From NCBI GenBank assembly GCA_020638495.1, contig JACKIN010000027.1, positions 1 to 8,524 on the forward strand: a stretch of DNA of 8,524 nt, given 5' to 3'. The stretch is from Geminicoccaceae bacterium (GTDB lineage: Bacteria > Pseudomonadota > Alphaproteobacteria > Geminicoccales > Geminicoccaceae). The notes under the pieces are model-generated. The model made no database searches and was not told the origin of the DNA. It saw only the letters and a list, made by a program, of their open reading frames with translations. Position numbers and translations under genes: made by a program. This document shows, piece after piece, positions 1-6,424 of the stretch (its first letter is position 1; each line of letters begins with the position of its first letter).

Positions 1-8
1 AGGATCAT

Positions 9-15
9 CCTCCCC
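9..15 (-). promoter_or_regulatory. Shine-Dalgarno-like GGGGAGG downstream of parE
   Basis: Read on the minus strand, GGGGAGG lies about 32 bases after the parE stop, so another gene in the same direction probably begins just outside the window. The ATG directly touching this motif (8-6) is too close to be an ideal start. No intrinsic terminator is visible between parE and this site. Confidence 0.3.
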
Positions 16-46
16 GTGATTTTTCCCCTGCCTCGGATCCCCAACC

Positions 47-2017
47 CTAGACGTCCAGCTCCGGGGCCAGCTTCGCGTTCTCCTGGATGAACTTGAAGCG
101 GAGCTCTGGCTTCTTGCCCATGAGCTCCTCGATGATCTCGGTGGTGGGCTTGCCTTCGACGTCCTGGACCCGGACCGCCAGGAGCTGGCGGGTCTTGGGG
201 TCCATGGTGGTTTCCTTGAGCTGCCTGGGGTTCATCTCGCCCAGGCCCTTGAAGCGGCCGGTCTCGACGTTCTTCTTGCCCTTGAAGGTGGTGGCGAGGA
301 GTCGTTCGCGGTCGCGGTCGTCCCGGGCATATTCGATGGTGCCGCCGTGGGCGAGGCGGTAGAGGGGCGGCTGGGCGAGGTAGAGGTGGCCCTTCTCGAT
401 GAGCGGGCGCATCTCGCGGAAGAAGAAGGTCATGAGCAGGGCTGCGATATGGGCGCCGTCGACGTCGGCGTCGGTCATGACGACGACCTTCTCGTAGCGC
501 AGGTCGTCGACGCGGCAATGCTTGCCGGTGCCGCAGCCGAGCGCCGTCGCGAGGTCCTGCAGCTCGCGATTGGCGTCGAGCTTGTCGGCGGTGGCGCTGG
601 CGACGTTGAGGATCTTGCCGCGGAGCGGCAGGATGGCCTGGGTCTCGCGGTTCCGCGCCTGCTTGGCGGAGCCGCCGGCGCTGTCGCCCTCGACGATGAA
701 GATCTCCGTGCCGGGGCGGTCGGCGATGGAGCAGTCGGCGAGCTTGCCCGGCAAACGGAGCCGGCGGGTGGCGGACTGGCGCTTGACCTCCTTCGACTTC
801 TTCCTGGCGAGGCGCTCCTCGGCGCGCATGACGAGGTGGTCGAGCAACGTGGTGGCGGTGGCCGGGTGATCGCCGAGCCAGAGCTCGAAGCGGTCCTTGA
901 CCGCCGCCTCGACCAGCCGGGCCACCTCGGGCGAGACGAGGCGCTCCTTGGTCTGGCCCTGGAATTGCGGGGTCTTGTAGAAGAGCGAGACGAGGATGGC
1001 GGCACCGCCGGTGATGTCGTCGGCGGTGAGCAGCGAGGCCTTCTTGTAGCCGGTGCGCTCGGCGTGGCCGCGGAGTGCCTTGAGCAAAGCCGAGCGGAAG
1101 CCCTGCTCGTGGGTGCCGCCCAGGGCCGTCGGCACGGTGTTGCAGTAGAAGCCGGCATAGGCTTCCTCGTCGATCGGCCAGGCCGCCGCCCATTCGATCC
1201 GGCCGCTGCCGTCGCCGAGGTCGGTCTCGCCGGCGAAGGGCTCGTCGACGACGATGTCGCGGCCCTCGAGCAGGGCCTTCAGGAAGTCGGTGAGGCCGGC
1301 CGGGAAGTGAAAGGTCTCCTTGTCCGGCGTCGGCCGGCCCTGGACGAGGGCGGGATCGCAGGACCAGCGGATCTCGACGCCGCGGAAGAGATAGGCCTTG
1401 GAGCGGGCCATGCGGTGCAGGCGCTCGGGCTCGAAGACGAGCCTGTCGCCGAAGATCTCGGGGTCGGGGACGAAGGAGATGGTGGTGCCGCGGCGGTTGG
1501 CGACCGCACCCTCGGCCGTCGGGGGGCCGAGCGGGGCGCCCTTCGCATAGCGCTGGCGCCAGAGCGACTTGCTGCGCGCCACCTCGACCTCCAGCTCGAG
1601 GGCGAGCGCGTTGACGACCGAGACGCCGACGCCGTGCAGGCCGCCCGCGGTCTGGTAGGCCTTGTTCGCGAACTTGCCGCCCGAGTGAAGCGTGGTGAGG
1701 ATGACCTCGAGGGCACTCTTGGTCGGGAACTTGGGGTGCGGGTCGACCGGGATGCCGCGGCCGTTGTCGCGCACGGTGACGCGGTTGCCCTGGGCGAGCT
1801 CGATCTCGATCCGGCTGGCGAAGCCGGCGACGGCCTCGTCCATGGCGTTGTCGAGCAGCTCGGCGACGAGGTGGTGCAGGGCACCGCCGTCGGTGCCGCC
1901 GATATACATGCCTGGCCGGCGGCGGACGGGCTCGAGGCCTTCGAGCACCTCGATCTGGTCGGCGTTGTAGTCGTCGGCGGCGGGCTTCATGCGGGTCAGG
2001 TCGAGCAGGTCGGACAT
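47..2017 (-). CDS. parE: DNA topoisomerase IV subunit B (ParE)
   Basis: This is the ATPase subunit of topoisomerase IV, which works with ParC to decatenate replicated chromosomes in the cytoplasm. The GHKL ATPase domain comes first, with ELLDNAMDEA (about residues 53-62), the VRDNGRGIP loop (about 82-90), GGLHGVGVSVVN (about 125-136) and the QFQGQTKERL ATP-lid lysine segment. A TOPRIM domain follows, with EGDSAGG starting at E443 and the metal-binding DADVDG at 516-521. The C-terminus carries RFKGLGEMNP. The linker wording RQSATRRLRLPGKLADCS is typical of alphaproteobacterial ParE rather than GyrB. I chose the ATG at 2017 because MSDLLDLT matches the usual ParE N-terminus, giving 656 residues, a normal family length. 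An in-frame TTG at 2068 would add 17 proline-rich residues and looks less likely. The gene diverges from the thioesterase gene and ends in TAG. Confidence 0.98.
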   Translation of the reverse strand: MSDLLDLTRMKPAADDYNADQIEVLEGLEPVRRRPGMYIGGTDGGALHHLVAELLDNAMDEAVAGFASRIEIELAQGNRVTVRDNGRGIPVDPHPKFPTKSALEVILTTLHSGGKFANKAYQTAGGLHGVGVSVVNALALELEVEVARSKSLWRQRYAKGAPLGPPTAEGAVANRRGTTISFVPDPEIFGDRLVFEPERLHRMARSKAYLFRGVEIRWSCDPALVQGRPTPDKETFHFPAGLTDFLKALLEGRDIVVDEPFAGETDLGDGSGRIEWAAAWPIDEEAYAGFYCNTVPTALGGTHEQGFRSALLKALRGHAERTGYKKASLLTADDITGGAAILVSLFYKTPQFQGQTKERLVSPEVARLVEAAVKDRFELWLGDHPATATTLLDHLVMRAEERLARKKSKEVKRQSATRRLRLPGKLADCSIADRPGTEIFIVEGDSAGGSAKQARNRETQAILPLRGKILNVASATADKLDANRELQDLATALGCGTGKHCRVDDLRYEKVVVMTDADVDGAHIAALLMTFFFREMRPLIEKGHLYLAQPPLYRLAHGGTIEYARDDRDRERLLATTFKGKKNVETGRFKGLGEMNPRQLKETTMDPKTRQLLAVRVQDVEGKPTTEIIEELMGKKPELRFKFIQENAKLAPELDV

Positions 2018-2073
2018 GGGCTGGCTGAAAGGCTCCGGCGGCTTGACCCAGGGGGGTCGGGTCGGCAATCAGC

Positions 2074-2102
2074 TTCTATCCGAGGTGGAGGGGCCAGGAC
2101 AA
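2074..2102 (-). promoter_or_regulatory. Candidate parE promoter
   Basis: Read on the minus strand, TTGTCC (2102-2097) is followed after 16 bases by GATAGA (2080-2075), a weak sigma-70-like pair. It points at parE and leaves a leader of roughly 50 bases before the ATG at 2017. It overlaps the thioesterase ribosome binding site on the other strand, so the two divergent genes would share this compact region. A TTGACC at 2043-2048 on the plus strand could be a -35 box for the thioesterase gene, but no convincing -10 follows it. Confidence 0.28.
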
Positions 2103-2506
2103 TGCAGGGGACGACGAAGGCGGAGGAGCGTGTCCCTGCGGCCATGCCGGCGGTGCGCGCCCTGGCGATGCCGGCCGACACCAATCCATCCGGCGACATC
2201 TTCGGCGGCTGGCTGCTCGCCCAGATGGACGTGGCCGGCGGGATCGTCGCCTATGAGCGGGCGGGCGGGCGCGTGGCGACCGTGGCGATCGACGGCATGA
2301 CCTTCCACCAGCCGGTCTATGTGGGCGACGTGGTGAGCTGCTATGCCGAGGTGGCGCGGACGGGGCGCACCTCGCTGACGCTGCAGGTCGAGGTCTGGGT
2401 GCAGCGGGCCAGGACCGGCGAGCCGATGAAGGTGACCGAAGGCCGCTTCACCTACGTGGCGATCGGCGCCGATGGCAAGAAGCGGCCCTTGCCGGAGCGG
2501 CCTTGA
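2102..2506 (+). CDS. yciA: YciA-type acyl-CoA thioesterase
   Basis: This is a hotdog-fold thioesterase predicted to hydrolyse acyl-CoA to free fatty acid and CoA in the cytoplasm. It is 134 residues long, close to E. coli YciA. The diagnostic segment ALAMPADTNPSGDIFGGW (residues 20-37) is followed by LLAQMDVAGG, in which D43 is the expected catalytic aspartate. AIDGMTFHQPVYVGDVV and the LQVEVWV strand are also family-typical. A clear GGAGG (2087-2091) sits ten bases before the ATG, fixing the start even though the same frame stays open far upstream as antisense to parE. Its TGA overlaps the TTG start of tgt, so the two are probably co-transcribed and translationally coupled. The family is certain. 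The in vivo acyl chain preference cannot be read from sequence. Confidence 0.94.
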   Translation: MQGTTKAEERVPAAMPAVRALAMPADTNPSGDIFGGWLLAQMDVAGGIVAYERAGGRVATVAIDGMTFHQPVYVGDVVSCYAEVARTGRTSLTLQVEVWVQRARTGEPMKVTEGRFTYVAIGADGKKRPLPERP

Positions 2507-3633
2507 GCGTCGGCTTCGAGCTGCTGGCGGAGGATGGCGCCGCCCGGCGGGGCCGGCTGCGGACGGCGCACGGGATGGTCGAGACGCCCGCCTTCATGCC
2601 GGTCGGCACGGCCGCCACGGTGAAGGCGATGACCGTCGAGATGGTCGAGGCGACGGGGGCGGAGATCATCCTCGGCAACACCTATCATTTGATGCTGCGC
2701 CCCGGGGCCGAGCGGATCGCCGGACTGGGCGGGCTGCACCGCTTCATGCGCTGGCCCGGCCCGATCCTCACCGACAGCGGCGGCTTTCAGGTCATGTCGC
2801 TCGCCAGGATCCGCAAGCTGGACGAGCGGGGCGTGGTCTTCGCCTCGCATCACGACGGCAGCCGGCACGAGCTGACGCCCGAGCGCAGCATCGAGATCCA
2901 GGACCTGCTCGGTGCCGACATCACCATGCAGCTCGACGAGTGCCTGGCGCTGCCGGCGCCGGCGGGGGAGGTGGAGCGGGCGATGCGGCTGTCGCTGCGC
3001 TGGGGCGAGCGCTCGAAGGCCGCCTTCCGGCCGAGGGAGGGCCACGGTCTCTTCGGCATCGTCCAGGGCGGCACCGACGCCGGGCTCAGGCGGGCCTCGG
3101 CCGAGGGCCTGGTCGACATCGGCTTCGACGGCTACGCGCTCGGCGGCCTCGCCGTCGGCGAGCCGCAGGCGGTGATGTTCGAGACCATCGAGGCGACCGT
3201 GCCGCATCTGCCGGAAGACCGGCCGCGCTACCTGATGGGTGTGGGCAAGCCGCTCGACATCCTGGGTGCCGTGCTGCGCGGCGTGGACATGTTCGACTGC
3301 GTGCTGCCGACGCGCTCTGGGCGGACCGGGCAGGCGTTCACCCGTTTCGGGTCGGTGAACCTCAGGAATGCCCGCCATGCCGACGATCCGCGACCGCTCG
3401 ACGAGTCGTCCGACTGCCCGGCGGCGCGCGACTATTCCAGGGCCTATCTGCACCACCTCGTGCGCTCGGGCGAGATCCTGGGGGCGATCCTGCTCACCTG
3501 GAACAACCTGCATTTCTACCAGGCGACGATGCGGGGCGTGCGCGCCGCGATCGAGGCGGGCGAGGCCATGGCCTTCGCCGAGCGCTTCGCCGAGGGGCAG
3601 GCGAGGGGCGACATCCCGCCCCACGCCGGCTGA
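2503..3633 (+). CDS. tgt: tRNA-guanine transglycosylase (queuine tRNA-ribosyltransferase) with degenerate zinc site
   Basis: Tgt exchanges guanine 34 for preQ1 in tRNAs with GUN anticodons (Asp, Asn, His, Tyr), the first tRNA-bound step of queuosine synthesis. At 376 residues it has the usual length. TDSGGFQVMS holds the first catalytic aspartate D91. MQLDECLALPA, FGIVQGGTDAGLR and LGGLAVGEPQ form the base pocket. MFDCVLPTRSGRTG carries the nucleophile D265, equivalent to E. coli D264. The zinc module should contain C-x-C-x2-C and a later histidine. Here those four positions read S303, C305, A308 and N334, leaving one ligand, although the surrounding YSRAYLHHL and LHFYQ segments are intact. 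The start is TTG at 2503, preceded by GGAG at 2494-2497 and overlapping the thioesterase stop. I infer that the protein is an active, zinc-poor variant. Loss of function is possible but less likely given the intact catalytic core. Confidence 0.96.
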   Translation: MSVGFELLAEDGAARRGRLRTAHGMVETPAFMPVGTAATVKAMTVEMVEATGAEIILGNTYHLMLRPGAERIAGLGGLHRFMRWPGPILTDSGGFQVMSLARIRKLDERGVVFASHHDGSRHELTPERSIEIQDLLGADITMQLDECLALPAPAGEVERAMRLSLRWGERSKAAFRPREGHGLFGIVQGGTDAGLRRASAEGLVDIGFDGYALGGLAVGEPQAVMFETIEATVPHLPEDRPRYLMGVGKPLDILGAVLRGVDMFDCVLPTRSGRTGQAFTRFGSVNLRNARHADDPRPLDESSDCPAARDYSRAYLHHLVRSGEILGAILLTWNNLHFYQATMRGVRAAIEAGEAMAFAERFAEGQARGDIPPHAG

Positions 3634-3642
3634 GCCGCCGGG

Positions 3643-3671
3643 TTGACGCCGCCCCGCCGTTGTCGGATAGC
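3643..3671 (+). promoter_or_regulatory. Candidate tRNA-Lys promoter
   Basis: TTGACG at 3643-3648 is a good -35 box. GATAGC at 3666-3671 lies 17 bases further on and is a poor but acceptable -10, followed by a GC-rich stretch up to the first tRNA base at 3681. The position just upstream of a tRNA gene, in the 47 bases after tgt, supports it. Confidence 0.45.
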
Positions 3672-3680
3672 ACGGCCCGG

Positions 3681-3756
<76 letters not shown>

Positions 3757-3783
3757 TTTCAATGACTTAGCCCGGTTGAATTT

Positions 3784-3848
3784 GGGGCGCGTGTGACTCT
3801 CGTGGGGTCGCGTGCAACTGTTCTGGTCGGATTCGGGTCGAACTGGGG
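3784..3848. repeat. Imperfect direct repeats next to the attachment site
   Basis: Two similar copies lie almost end to end: GGGGCGCGTGTGACTCTC at 3784-3801 and GGGGTCGCGTGCAACTGTTC at 3804-3823. A third partial copy, GGGTCGAACTG, lies at 3835-3845 and lacks the CGTGC of the second. They sit in the 170-base gap between tRNA and integrase gene, where arm-type integrase binding sites are expected. That role is an inference from position only. Confidence 0.4.
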
Positions 3849-3852
3849 CGAG

Positions 3853-3871
3853 CGCCGGGGCCGGCCCGGCG
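3853..3871. terminator. GC-rich hairpin after the integrase gene
   Basis: CGCCGGG (3853-3859) and CCCGGCG (3865-3871) form a perfect 7-pair stem with a GCCGG loop, about 55 bases past the integrase stop codon. No T-run follows on either strand, so it is not a standard intrinsic terminator. It could pause transcription or protect the 3' end of the message. Confidence 0.25.
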
Positions 3872-3926
3872 GGCCGATAACCTGCGGTGGAATGCTCGGC
3901 GTTTCAGCCTGTGTTGCGTCGCAAAT

Positions 3927-5015
3927 TCACGGCTCGCGGGGCCGGTGGTCCTCGAGCTTGGTGATCGCCGACCGGGCCAGGCTGCGCGTCCGGGGGAGAT
4001 AGGTCTCGATGATGCGGGCGCAGTAGTCGATCGCATGGCCGGATATGCTGGCGATCTCCGGCACCGTGCAGCCGGCTTCGGCGAGCCGCACGATCGCCGT
4101 CCGGCGCAAGTCCTGGAAGCGCCGGTCCTCGATGCCGGCGGCCTTGCGAGCGGCGGCGAACCGGTGGCGGAAATGGTCGGCCGTCCAGGGCAGGCGGATC
4201 GGGCCGGCCGGCCGGCCGCCGGGCACGCGCAAAGGCTCCCTCGTGCAGATCATCGGGCCGGCGCGCGGCGTCTCGGCCAGCACGCGGGCGAGCCGGGCCG
4301 CCACCGGGATCTCCAGCAAGGCACCCGTCTTGCCCTGCTCGAGGCGGATCACCTCGCCGTCATAGGCGGACCAGGGCAAGGCAAGGAGGTCGCCCTGGCG
4401 CTGTGCCGTGTAGACGGCGAGCAGATAGACCAGCGCCAGGTCGGGCCCGCAGACCTCGAGAAAGCGCCGCTCCTGGTCGTGGCGCCAGAGCTGGCGCCGA
4501 GGCCGCTCCCGGTACTGGCGGAAGGCGAGCGCCGGGTTGTCGGCCATGATGCCCTCGCGCACGGCGAAAGAGCAGAGCAGCCGGAAAACCCGTAGCACAT
4601 GGTTCGCCTGGCTCGGCGTCGCGGCAAAGGATCGTTTCAACGCCTGGACGACGCGGGGCTTGAGCTCGCGGGTGCGCGCGTCGCCGATCCGAAGCGCGAT
4701 GATCTCGAGCCGGTGGCCGTAGTCGCGCCGCGTGCTCGGCGCCAGCAGCAGATAGTCGTCGTGCGCCTTGTAGGCGGCGATCAGGTGGCGAAGCGTGCCG
4801 GGCCGGGCGCGGTCGAACACGCCTTGCGCCATGGTGAGCCGGTAGCGATCGACCTCGCGGTTGTGCGCCTCGCACTCGGCCAGGGCTCGCGAGCGGTCGT
4901 CGGAAAGCCGCCGGTCCCTGAAACCGAGCTTGCGGAGCGATGCCGACGGGCGCCAGTAGAGCCGGATGCTACCGTCGCGATTTGGCCGCTCGTGGAAGTG
5001 GCGCGGTGCCGGCAC
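3927..5015 (-). CDS. Tyrosine-recombinase integrase
   Basis: A 362-residue site-specific recombinase of the phage integrase family, expected to insert and excise the element at the tRNA-Lys gene. Residues 1-60 look like a small arm-type DNA-binding region, and about 70-170 form the SAM-like core-binding domain. The catalytic domain follows with R206 (in TAQRQGDLL), K229 (QGKT), R304 (QDLRR), H327 (SGH) and the nucleophile Y339 (ETYLPR). The first histidine of the usual HxxR box is glutamine here (Q301). This position varies among integrases, so activity is still likely. Translation starts at GTG 5015, seven bases after GAGAGG, within the end of the upstream excisionase-like gene (47-base overlap). 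The gene is last in a long minus-strand operon and faces the tRNA, the usual arrangement at an element's end. Confidence 0.96.
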   Translation of the reverse strand: MPAPRHFHERPNRDGSIRLYWRPSASLRKLGFRDRRLSDDRSRALAECEAHNREVDRYRLTMAQGVFDRARPGTLRHLIAAYKAHDDYLLLAPSTRRDYGHRLEIIALRIGDARTRELKPRVVQALKRSFAATPSQANHVLRVFRLLCSFAVREGIMADNPALAFRQYRERPRRQLWRHDQERRFLEVCGPDLALVYLLAVYTAQRQGDLLALPWSAYDGEVIRLEQGKTGALLEIPVAARLARVLAETPRAGPMICTREPLRVPGGRPAGPIRLPWTADHFRHRFAAARKAAGIEDRRFQDLRRTAIVRLAEAGCTVPEIASISGHAIDYCARIIETYLPRTRSLARSAITKLEDHRPREP

Positions 5016-5238
5016 TCTCGAGCCTCTCGATCAAAGCATCTTCCCGGCCCATAGCTTCCAACGTGTCGAGCCGACCGGACAACTGCGATTCGACCAGCAC
5101 GCCCGACCAGCGCGGGCCGTCGGGATATTGCCGGTCCGGCGCCGGCACATGCCCGCCGCGCAGCGCCTTCTCGAAGTCGCGCCAGCGGCGGAAGCCGAGC
5201 AGATAGGCGAGCTCGATCTCGTTCAGATAGCGTTGCAC
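4969..5238 (-). CDS. Putative excisionase / small helix-turn-helix DNA-binding protein
   Basis: An 89-residue basic protein directly upstream of the integrase gene. YLNEIELAYLLGF (residues 4-16) looks like the first helices of a MerR/AlpA-type winged helix, and PAPDRQYPDGPRW (32-44) resembles the wing that ends in a conserved GPRW-like turn. The N-terminal 50 residues are therefore the likely DNA-binding part. The remainder, with SQLSGRLDTLEAMG, looks helical. Small proteins of this type next to integrases commonly act as recombination directionality factors, which here is inferred from fold and position. The start is GTG at 5238, because an in-frame stop lies three codons upstream and no other start is nearby. 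The 3' end overlaps the integrase start by 47 bases, so the two are translated from one message. It could instead be a transcriptional regulator of the operon. Confidence 0.72.
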   Translation of the reverse strand: MQRYLNEIELAYLLGFRRWRDFEKALRGGHVPAPDRQYPDGPRWSGVLVESQLSGRLDTLEAMGREDALIERLESAGTAPLPRAAKSRR

Positions 5239-5270
5239 GGCGTTTCATTCCGGGGGGCGGGGCGTTTCAT
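5223..5270 (-). other. Possible 15-codon minicistron bridging zinc-ribbon gene and excisionase
   Basis: An ATG at 5270 overlaps the TGA of the zinc-ribbon gene as ATGA, exactly like the other gene junctions of this operon. The frame encodes MKRPAPRNETPCNAI and stops at 5223-5225, thirteen bases inside the excisionase gene. Ribosomes leaving the zinc-ribbon gene could read it and then re-initiate at the excisionase GTG. It may equally be chance; no conservation can be assessed here. Confidence 0.25.
5239..5270. repeat. 10-base direct repeat upstream of the excisionase start
   Basis: GGCGTTTCAT occurs perfectly at 5239-5248 and 5261-5270. The spacing is 22 bases, about two helical turns. The second copy lies against the excisionase GTG and the first spans the zinc-ribbon stop. 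The pair could be a binding site for a regulator or for the excisionase itself, or it may be a small local duplication. Confidence 0.5.
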
Positions 5271-5524
5271 GGGCGGCGCTTCTGGCGGATCAGGCGCTCG
5301 AGGAAATCGAGCACGGCAGGACCGGCCCGGGGATGCGCCATCAAGGCGACGCGCTCGGCCTCGGTGAGGGCGCGCAGACCCGGATCGCAGAACATCAGGA
5401 GCTCGCCACAGACGCCACAGACGCCGATGGTGCCGGCATCCGCCGGGCCGTCGTCGGTGAGCTCGCTCAAATTGGCGTTCAGCACGGCGCGGCACCTGGG
5501 GCAGTGGTCGCGCTCGTCGCTCAC
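5267..5524 (-). CDS. Small zinc-ribbon protein of phage/mobile-element type
   Basis: An 85-residue protein with two CxxC knuckles: C8-P-R-C11 near the N-terminus and C36-G-V-C39 after a 24-residue linker, followed by the hydrophobic strand ELLMFCD. That spacing fits a zinc ribbon. The C-terminal half (LRALTEAERVALMAHPRAG) looks helical. Small proteins with this layout, two CxxC pairs followed by a short acidic strand and an LT-x-E-E/A-type helix, are familiar from phage and integrated-element early regions, but I know of no established function. The start is GTG at 5524, sharing GTGA with the stop of the preceding gene, with no strong ribosome binding site; re-initiation is likely. An extra cysteine (C46) lies just past the second knuckle. 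Confidence 0.75.
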   Translation of the reverse strand: MSDERDHCPRCRAVLNANLSELTDDGPADAGTIGVCGVCGELLMFCDPGLRALTEAERVALMAHPRAGPAVLDFLERLIRQKRRP

Positions 5525-5796
5525 CGGTGGCGCCCCGGGTGATTGTTGGTCGGGTCCATGCTGGCGGCGGCGCGGCGGTGGTAGCCCTGGCGCTGCCGGA
5601 CCAGCCGGCGGGCGTGGCGCATGGCGTCGATCACGCCCTGCACCTCCTCCGGGGTGAGGCAGGCGGCGCCGGCGAGCTGAAACTCGCCGCTCGGGCCGGG
5701 CCGGCCGATCTCGATCAGCACCGATCGGTCGAGCGGCCGGACGATCAGCGTGTCGGGCGCGCCGACGATCCGGAAATACGGCGGCTCGCCTCTCAC
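5521..5796 (-). CDS. Hypothetical protein, small orphan in element operon
   Basis: I do not recognise this 91-residue protein. Residues 6-45 alternate hydrophobic and polar positions and suggest a small beta-sheet (FRIVG, TLIVRPL, VLIEIGRPG, EFQLAG). LTPEEVQGVIDAMRHARRLV (48-67) is a strong amphipathic helix, and the tail is basic and probably disordered. Translation starts at GTG 5796, eight bases after a good GAGGAG, and that GTGA overlaps the stop of the gene before it. Its own stop overlaps the start of the zinc-ribbon gene in the same way. The strong ribosome binding site and tight junctions support a real gene. No catalytic motif, signal peptide or membrane segment is visible. Confidence 0.65.
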   Translation of the reverse strand: MRGEPPYFRIVGAPDTLIVRPLDRSVLIEIGRPGPSGEFQLAGAACLTPEEVQGVIDAMRHARRLVRQRQGYHRRAAASMDPTNNHPGRHR

Positions 5797-6083
5797 GATC
5801 GCGGCTCCTCGGCGGGGGCGGGCGGCTGCCCGAGCCGCACATGCGGGTCGTCGTCCCGCCATTCGCTCGGGTCGATGGTCAAGAACGGCTGGCCGGCCCT
5901 GAACATAACGAGGTCGACCGGATAGCCGCCCTGCTCGGCCAGGGCCAAGGCGCTGTCGCGCGCCAGAAGGGCGTCCTCGAACCGCACGAAAACCAGCCGG
6001 GCCGACTTGTCGGTGAAATTGAGCAAGGGGGTGCTTAGGTCGGGGGCGCGGATCAGCCAGGCATAGAGCGGGCCGGCGCTCAC
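5793..6083 (-). CDS. Hypothetical protein, small orphan in element operon
   Basis: I do not recognise this 96-residue protein. SARLVFVRFEDALLARDSALAL (about 28-48) reads as a strand followed by a helix, then YPVDLVMFRAGQPFLTI (54-70) as two more strands. The last 20 residues are acidic and proline-rich. The composition suggests a compact alpha/beta fold with a disordered tail. No cysteines, membrane segments or recognisable catalytic residues are present. The start is GTG at 6083, overlapping the previous stop as GTGA, without a visible ribosome binding site, so translation probably depends on coupling. Its stop overlaps the next start in the same form. Confidence 0.62.
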   Translation of the reverse strand: MSAGPLYAWLIRAPDLSTPLLNFTDKSARLVFVRFEDALLARDSALALAEQGGYPVDLVMFRAGQPFLTIDPSEWRDDDPHVRLGQPPAPAEEPRS

Positions 6084-6424
6084 GACGGCCGCCGGCGCAG
6101 CATGGCGCGAAGCTCGGCGGCGACGCGGCGGCCTTCCTCGAGCTTCTCCGGGTCGGTGGCGGTCATCATCAGCGTCCTGCAAAGATCGGCGGCGAGGCGC
6201 TCGGCGCTGTCCCGGGTCTCCTCCTCCGTGTCCCGCTGGCAGGCGGTGGTCTGCACGATGATGGCGAGCACCTCGACCAGCGTTGCGGCGGCGAGGCCGG
6301 GCGACTGCGTTCGGGCGAGGATGAAAGAGCGAAGCTCCTCGCGAAAGCCGCTGACGCGCCCATACCAGCCGGCGCCGTGCCGGGCCGTGATCGCGGCCTC
6401 CATCGAAGGCGGGTCGCCGCTCAC
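6080..6424 (-). CDS. Hypothetical helical protein in element operon
   Basis: I do not recognise this 114-residue protein. It appears almost entirely helical. FREELRSFILAR (28-39) is followed by the hydrophobic LAAATLVEVLAIIVQTTA (44-61), which carries one glutamate and reads better as a buried helix than a membrane span. The highly charged segment EEETRDSAERLAADL and a basic C-terminal helix come next. The start chosen is GTG at 6424, because it shares GTGA with the preceding stop like the neighbouring junctions. An ATG at 6403 (codon 8) is the alternative. Its central region weakly resembles the helical protein encoded at 6843-7175, which hints at an old duplication but is not proof. Confidence 0.65.
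   Translation of the reverse strand: MSGDPPSMEAAITARHGAGWYGRVSGFREELRSFILARTQSPGLAAATLVEVLAIIVQTTACQRDTEEETRDSAERLAADLCRTLMMTATDPEKLEEGRRVAAELRAMLRRRPS

Noticed and set aside
2018..2068. N-terminal extension of ParE from a TTG at 2068
   Set aside because: The extra 17 residues are proline-rich and unlike ParE N-termini. The start would be TTG, while an ATG giving MSDLLDLT fits the family.
347..2101. Long open plus-strand frame opposite parE, continuous with the thioesterase frame
   Set aside because: It is antisense to a conserved topoisomerase gene, its translation is low-complexity Gly/Ala/Val/Asp/Glu/Arg typical of GC-rich shadow frames, and a strong ribosome binding site marks the thioesterase start at 2102.
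2452..3624. 390-codon minus-strand frame opposite tgt
   Set aside because: It covers almost all of a clear tgt gene, and its translation is Arg/His/Pro-rich with no recognisable domain.
3853..3871. Strong intrinsic terminator for the integrase operon
   Set aside because: The stem is good but no T-run follows on either strand, so it is listed only as a low-confidence hairpin.
4781..5248. 155-codon minus-strand frame starting with ATG at 5248
   Set aside because: It starts with a nicer codon than the excisionase frame but runs through the excisionase and integrase genes in another frame, with shadow-like Arg/Ser/Ala composition. The GTG frame at 5238 gives a plausible DNA-binding protein.
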